A stretch of DNA of 64,000 nt from Paenibacillus rigui. GTDB taxonomy: Bacteria > Bacillota > Bacilli > Paenibacillales > NBRC-103111. Of this stretch, positions 60,385-64,000 are shown piece after piece. Under the pieces are notes generated by a model. The model saw only the letters and a list, made by a program, of their open reading frames with translations, had not been told where the DNA came from and made no database searches. A program made the translations under genes and the position numbers. Location of the stretch: assembly GCF_002234615.1 (NCBI RefSeq), contig NZ_NMQW01000017.1, positions 456,931-520,930 on the forward strand. The letters run 5' to 3'. Each line of letters opens with the position of its first letter. Position 1 is the first letter of the stretch.

Positions 60385-61290
60385 CTATAAAGCCGCGGGT
60401 ACCCGCTCTTCCTTCAATCGAACCTCCTTGCCGATTTCGTGAAACATTTTGAAAAAGGCCGAGCCTTCGCCCTTCAGCGTAATGAGATTCGTGCGAAGCG
60501 ATAAGCTGGCCAGCGACGGCACCTCGACAGGAAACAGCTTTTTTTCCCTCACTTCCTGATGCACACACAGCTCCGGCAGGAAGCTGATCCCCATTCCTTT
60601 GAGTACAAGCTTCTTGGCCGACTCCAGGTTATCCATATGGAATTCGATATGCGGCGGGTGATCCAGTGTCTCGAACAGCCGGTGGATTTTCATCCAATCC
60701 AGCGATCCGCATTCGAAGAAAACAAGCGGCTGGCTCCCGACGTCTTCAATCGTCGTATCCTCCTTGCCGATAAACGGATGATCCTGATGGACAAACAAAC
60801 GAATCGGGTCCTCATAAAATTTGACCGAATCGATATGCGGATGCGTGATGTAACGGACAAGCCCCAAATCAACCTCTTTATGCAGCACCTTCTCCAGGAT
60901 GGCTTCCGTCGAAGCCGTAATGAGCTTGATTTTGATATCAGGATACTTTTGCTTGAAAACAGGCAATATTTCGGGAATCATATAATTGGAGACAGAAACC
61001 GTGCACCCGATGCGAAGCTCATGAAGCTGGGTGTGCATTTGCTGCAGCTGCTGCCTGCCGTTCTTATAGGACTGTAAAATTTGCTGCGCGTACGGCAGAA
61101 ACTGCTTCCCTTTCTCGGTTAATGAGAAATGTCTGCCTTCCCGATCGAACAGCTTGGCGTCCAGATCCCGTTCCAGGGATTGGATTCGCGCGGATATGGA
61201 TGGCTGGGACAGAAACAGCGCATCCGCCGCCTTGTTGAAGCTGCTGAAATGAATGACATAAACGAACGCTTCTATGTTATCGATATTCAT
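60385..61290 (-). CDS. LysR family transcriptional regulator (YtlI-like role)
   Basis: A 301-residue LysR regulator. The winged helix-turn-helix is NIDNIEAFVYVIHFSSFNKA and ADALFLSQPSISARIQSLER; the effector-binding domain follows from about residue 90. The ATG 61290 has GGGGAGGG upstream; the longer frame to 61401 is unsupported. It lies directly upstream of the sulfur operon in the same direction but with its own promoter. By position it should activate that operon, as YtlI activates ytmI in Bacillus; the equivalence is inferred. Confidence 0.92.
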   Translation of the reverse strand: MNIDNIEAFVYVIHFSSFNKAADALFLSQPSISARIQSLERDLDAKLFDREGRHFSLTEKGKQFLPYAQQILQSYKNGRQQLQQMHTQLHELRIGCTVSVSNYMIPEILPVFKQKYPDIKIKLITASTEAILEKVLHKEVDLGLVRYITHPHIDSVKFYEDPIRLFVHQDHPFIGKEDTTIEDVGSQPLVFFECGSLDWMKIHRLFETLDHPPHIEFHMDNLESAKKLVLKGMGISFLPELCVHQEVREKKLFPVEVPSLASLSLRTNLITLKGEGSAFFKMFHEIGKEVRLKEERVPAAL

Positions 61291-61440
61291 TGGAATGTCA
61301 CCCTCCCCTGCCAAGAATGGACGGCTTCGCCACCCTGTAAATTTGTACAAAAAAAGAGACACAGCTTTTCCCACATGCCGCAGCAGTTCAGGAAAGCGCA
61401 TCTCCAGCCGTCTGGTAGATCCAGCTTTTTACAGATAATA

Positions 61441-61460
61441 TATTATTCCGATATGTTTAG
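61441..61460 (-). promoter_or_regulatory. Shared 20-bp motif downstream of the LysR promoter
   Basis: CTAAACATATCGGAATAATA on the minus strand, matching 60251-60270. It covers about +8 to +27 of the LysR transcript. Confidence 0.6.
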
Positions 61461-61474
61461 TCGTATTTTTAAGT

Positions 61475-61504
61475 ATTATAAAGAATACCGCTCTCGCCTG
61501 TCAA
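61475..61504 (-). promoter_or_regulatory. Promoter of the LysR gene
   Basis: On the minus strand TTGACA (61499-61504) and TATAAT (61475-61480) with an 18-bp spacer. The 61291-61619 gap holds only this promoter, the motif above and the terminator below. Confidence 0.75.
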
Positions 61505-61562
61505 TAAAAATATAATCACAAAGATAATCAGCTTGACCGACTGGCCCTCCTGGTGAACTATG

Positions 61563-61604
61563 CAAAAAAAGAAACGGGCCCCTTCCCGCAGGATAGACCC
61601 GTTC
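61563..61604 (-). terminator. Terminator of the aromatic-acid-exporter-like gene
   Basis: On the minus strand AACGGG pairs with CCCGTT, with an inner GGG/CCC extension, followed by TCTTTTTTT. Confidence 0.75.
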
Positions 61605-61619
61605 TGCTCCACACCGGAG

Positions 61620-62651
61620 TTAAGCTTCCTTCTCTTCCTCGCCGCCATCCCAATGCTCAACGAGCCGGTCCAGCCTTCGGGTCTGGAAGCCGTAATCATA
61701 CATCGCCGCGGCGACCACGAACAACCGGAATGCACCGTCACGCGCCTGGCTGTACGATTCGGAGGCCATCTGCATAAACCTGTCGTTCTCCTCTTCCATC
61801 GCGGCCGCCTCCGAGCTGTCCTTCTTCAGCTTATCGTCAAACTTGAGCAGTACGTGCTCGTGGTATTTGATCAGCTTCTCCAAATGGCGGTCATACGTTT
61901 CATCCGTCTCCTCGGTGCGGTCGGCCTGGAAATAATGCTCCTCCACCGTATCCAGCACCTCGTAGCCCTTTTGCAGCGCATACAGCATTTGCTTGTACAC
62001 GACCACGTGCCGGGTTTTACTGAACTTGGCGCGTTTCGGATTTTTGATTTCCTCTTCCAGCAGCTTGTATTTATCCGATAAGGATCGCAGGGCATCGCTT
62101 AATTTCTGCTTCTGTTCCCTGAATACCTTCTTCTTCATTTCGTCGGAAATGACCGTTCTGAGCAGCAGCGACAGCTGGTTGAACACCTCGTGAAATTGAT
62201 CGGTAAACTGCTCTCTCGGTTTGGGGGGCAGGAAAATAATATTAATGACGAAGGCCGAAACAATCCCGATCAAGCTAAGCAAGAACCGGTTTAATGCAAA
62301 ATCCCATTGGCCCGAGGCCTCCATCACCGAAACGACGGTGACCAGCGTCAGGCCTATCGTATCCGCCATCTTGATTTTGAGACAAATCATGATGACCAGA
62401 ATACAAATGACCCCGATAGCAATCGGTTCCTTGGAGAAAAACATCCCGGCCAGCAAGGCAATGGCTGCTCCGAGCGTATTGGTCTGGAGCTGCTCCAGAA
62501 AGTAGCGCCACGAACGGTACAGCGAAGGCTGCATGGCGAAGATCGCCGCTACCGCAGCAATGACGGCAGGAGACAGGTGCAGCCATGCACAAATGTATAG
62601 CGACAGGGTGACCGCTATTCCCGTTTTCAGCATACGTGCCCCAAAAGACAA
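61620..62651 (-). CDS. Aromatic acid exporter family (ArAE/FUSC-like) membrane protein
   Basis: A 343-residue protein with about four to six membrane helices in the first 150 residues (KTGIAVTLSLYICAWLHL, then AAVAAIFAMQPSLYRSW). A long cytoplasmic charged, coiled-coil-rich half ends in DGGEEEKEA. It fits the ArAE_1/YgaE-type family. The function in Firmicutes is mostly unstudied. The TTG start at 62651 follows GAGGGA by five bases. It has a separate promoter and is not part of the sulfur operon. Confidence 0.82.
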   Translation of the reverse strand: MSFGARMLKTGIAVTLSLYICAWLHLSPAVIAAVAAIFAMQPSLYRSWRYFLEQLQTNTLGAAIALLAGMFFSKEPIAIGVICILVIMICLKIKMADTIGLTLVTVVSVMEASGQWDFALNRFLLSLIGIVSAFVINIIFLPPKPREQFTDQFHEVFNQLSLLLRTVISDEMKKKVFREQKQKLSDALRSLSDKYKLLEEEIKNPKRAKFSKTRHVVVYKQMLYALQKGYEVLDTVEEHYFQADRTEETDETYDRHLEKLIKYHEHVLLKFDDKLKKDSSEAAAMEEENDRFMQMASESYSQARDGAFRLFVVAAAMYDYGFQTRRLDRLVEHWDGGEEEKEA

Positions 62652-62700
62652 AAGATTCCCTCATTTCGTTCAAGATGTACTCTATATAACCCATCCCTAC

Positions 62701-62729
62701 AAGATACAAAACATCTGCGCTCCGGTCAA
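62701..62729 (-). promoter_or_regulatory. Promoter of the aromatic-acid-exporter-like gene
   Basis: On the minus strand TTGACC (62724-62729) and TATCTT (62701-62706) with a 17-bp spacer. Confidence 0.55.
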
Positions 62730-62786
62730 TATTTGATATATGCTGCGTACCACGCCAGAACAGGCTCTATCATGAAAGCGATAATT

Positions 62787-63316
62787 TGCTAACTGTGCTA
62801 TCTTAACGAGCTTGGCTTTCAATTTTATTCCACCTCTGGGTGTGGGAGTTGTATCCGCCGTTAAGGTCCTCTGATGTGGCTTCCTTTTCTCCACCGCCAT
62901 TACGCAGCTTCATCGATACTACTCAGCCATCCGACTCCCTATCCCTCATCTGCTTTCTTTGCTTGGTTTTCGCTTGTACGGCATACCCTCGATTCTAGGA
63001 AGAGATAGGGGCTCCCCGGTTGCCATTAATTCTCCATTTATAACGTGCCAAGCCCTTAGACCCCGGAGTGCCCGTTCAAACTCACTCTAGCGCTTGAACG
63101 GATTCTGCCTTCTGTATGTGTAACTACATCGGCACGTCTGACTGATTTTCGAGGCTCAATCACTTCAGCTTTCGCTTTCGGCCCGCTATTTTGCCGTTCT
63201 ACGCTTAAAGCTACTCGTTGCCGACTAGCCTCCAAGAACTAGCTACAGGACTACTGGTTAGGCTTTATCCTGATGGGACTCACACCACTAGAATTAACGA
63301 CCTTGCCCGACCGCAC
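62787..63316 (-). mobile_element. Group II intron remnant, 5' part only
   Basis: On the minus strand the sequence begins with GTGCGG at 63316, fitting the group II 5' consensus GUGYG. It then runs through domain-I-like sequence (GTGGTGTGAGTCCCATCAGG; AGCCTAACCAGTAGTCCTGT). It ends in the first codons of an intron-encoded reverse transcriptase: from 62900, MAVEKRKPHQRTLTAD and GGIKLKAKLVKIAQLA. Similarity stops near 62787, so most of the protein and domains IV-VI are missing. It cannot splice or move by itself. This fills the gene-poor stretch 62652-63470. Confidence 0.7.
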
Positions 63317-63413
63317 TACACAAAATTCTTGACATACCCTGGAAAGTCCCGCCGCTATAACGTTTTGTACTATTTTCGTGTTTTCATAGATTTCCGTTGA
63401 TATAATGCTGGAT

Positions 63414-63454
63414 AAAAAGAAAACCACAACACGAGGGTTAGTCGCATTGTGGTT
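63414..63454 (-). terminator. Terminator of the immunity gene
   Basis: On the minus strand AACCACAA pairs with TTGTGGTT, followed by TTCTTTTT. Confidence 0.8.
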
Positions 63455-63470
63455 AACAAATGATTACTTT

Positions 63471-63776
63471 CTAAGCCAATGCCCATTCTTTAAAGATTCT
63501 TAAAATTTCATCTAAATTTAATGGACCACCTACACCGACAAATGTATCTTTTTTGACCTTGCAATGAAGCCAATCTTCTTCATTTCTCTCGATTTGTAAA
63601 TCTTCAAACTCCTTTTTCAATAAAGGTTTGTCCACTAGATTAACCTCAAAATACCATCCCGGATTATCAATTGTATTAATCTTAATTCCTGTCCCATGCT
63701 CCCAATCACCATCACATTGTTGAGAATACCACTGTTGTAGCCATTCAATATTATTCAAATTAAACACCTCATTCAT
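63471..63776 (-). CDS. Imm53 family immunity protein
   Basis: A 101-residue acidic protein with the Imm53 pattern: WLQQWYSQQCDGDWEHGTGI, DNPGWYFEVNL, ERNEEDWLHCKV and GGPLNLDEILRIFKEWA. Immunity proteins of this class neutralise a polymorphic toxin made by the same cell. Its ATG overlaps the stop codon of the preceding open stretch (TAATG), so the two were translated in one operon. The AT-rich composition differs from the neighbouring chromosome, which fits horizontal gain. Confidence 0.85.
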   Translation of the reverse strand: MNEVFNLNNIEWLQQWYSQQCDGDWEHGTGIKINTIDNPGWYFEVNLVDKPLLKKEFEDLQIERNEEDWLHCKVKKDTFVGVGGPLNLDEILRIFKEWALA

Positions 63777-63913
63777 TAGGGTTTACCAGGAAACTCCCAG
63801 GGATACGGAAGTCGTACACCACCCGGAACACTTGGGTCATTAACATGTGGTGTATCAACCATTTCACCAGTTTGTTTGTAATCGTCTAATAAGAAGGTGT
63901 ATTCCAAAGCAGT
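63776..63913 (-). pseudogene. C-terminal tail of a probable polymorphic toxin
   Basis: In frame before the immunity gene, 45 codons read ...FLLDDYKQTGEMVDTPH and end in PWEFPGKP. A TAG at 63914-63916 stops the frame upstream, and no start codon with a ribosome binding site is seen, so this is either a remnant or a frameshifted end of a longer gene that continues past the right edge. Coupling to Imm53 (TAATG) suggests it is the cognate toxin's C-terminus. The toxin class is not recognised. Confidence 0.5.
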
Positions 63914-63950
63914 CTAGTTTTTGAGACAATTCCCTTAGAGTAAGTCGTTG

Positions 63951-63978
63951 GAGTTTTTCGACTCTACTCGAAAAACTC
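63951..63978. repeat. Strong inverted repeat near the right edge
   Basis: GAGTTTTTCGA (63951-63961) and TCGAAAAACTC (63968-63978) are perfect 11-bp arms around CTCTAC. No T-run follows on either strand. It may be the end of an inserted element that broke the toxin gene, but the window ends too soon to tell. Confidence 0.4.
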
Positions 63979-64000
63979 TAATGGCCTCGGTTCCAATTTA

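Overview
The window looks like chromosomal DNA of a Paenibacillus-type bacterium (Firmicutes, Paenibacillaceae). Supporting signs are two YesN/YesM sensory pairs beside sugar ABC transporters, LplA/LplB/YtcP-type uptake genes, a giant S-layer-homology protein, a xylA/xylR pair with a Bacillus-type operator, GGAGG-rich ribosome binding sites, and a Bacillus-like sulfur regulon. Species cannot be named from sequence alone. No rRNA, tRNA or CRISPR array was seen.

Layout. (1) 1-13278, all minus: a sugar catabolic island. A RbsA/RbsC/RbsB-like transporter is followed by a YesN-YesM-membrane-anchored binding protein sensory trio. Then come a Gfo/Idh/MocA oxidoreductase, a DUF993 aldolase-like protein, a TIM-barrel isomerase/epimerase, an AraC regulator and a second Gfo/Idh/MocA oxidoreductase that runs off the left edge. 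The substrate is unknown. (2) 13515-18039: nitroreductase, a DUF6886-like gene with an AraC regulator, a divergent phytanoyl-CoA dioxygenase-like gene, and threonine synthase. (3) 18194-27456: a GH42 beta-galactosidase, an LplA/YtcP/LplB-type transporter, and a divergent YesN/YesM pair. (4) 27523-36576: rhamnose mutarotase, an ArsR regulator and a 2650-residue SLH surface protein. (5) 37050-39771: xylA and divergent xylR with promoter, operator and a cre-like site. (6) 40138-45156: an MFS exporter, a Rrf2 regulator with an NmrA-like gene, an MTOX-type amine oxidase and an aldo/keto reductase.

(7) 45377-61290, all minus: about 16 kb that reads as an organosulfur salvage regulon. A LysR gene precedes a likely 13-gene operon: three flavin monooxygenases, a complete Dpp-type peptide transporter, a Tcy-type cystine/amino-acid transporter, a YtmI-like acetyltransferase, a DinB-fold protein and an M20 deacylase. 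The gene set parallels the Bacillus subtilis ytmI operon and its regulator YtlI. Both the LysR gene and the operon have clear promoters. Each carries the same 20-bp motif just past the predicted transcription start, and the operon has a dyad centred near -65 where a LysR activator would bind.

(8) 61620-64000: an aromatic-acid-exporter-like membrane protein, a 5' fragment of a group II intron with the first codons of its reverse transcriptase, an Imm53-type immunity gene, and the C-terminal tail of a probable polymorphic toxin. A family of translatable intergenic repeats (three copies) and two genes with apparent non-canonical start codons (AUU and CUG) are the less expected features.
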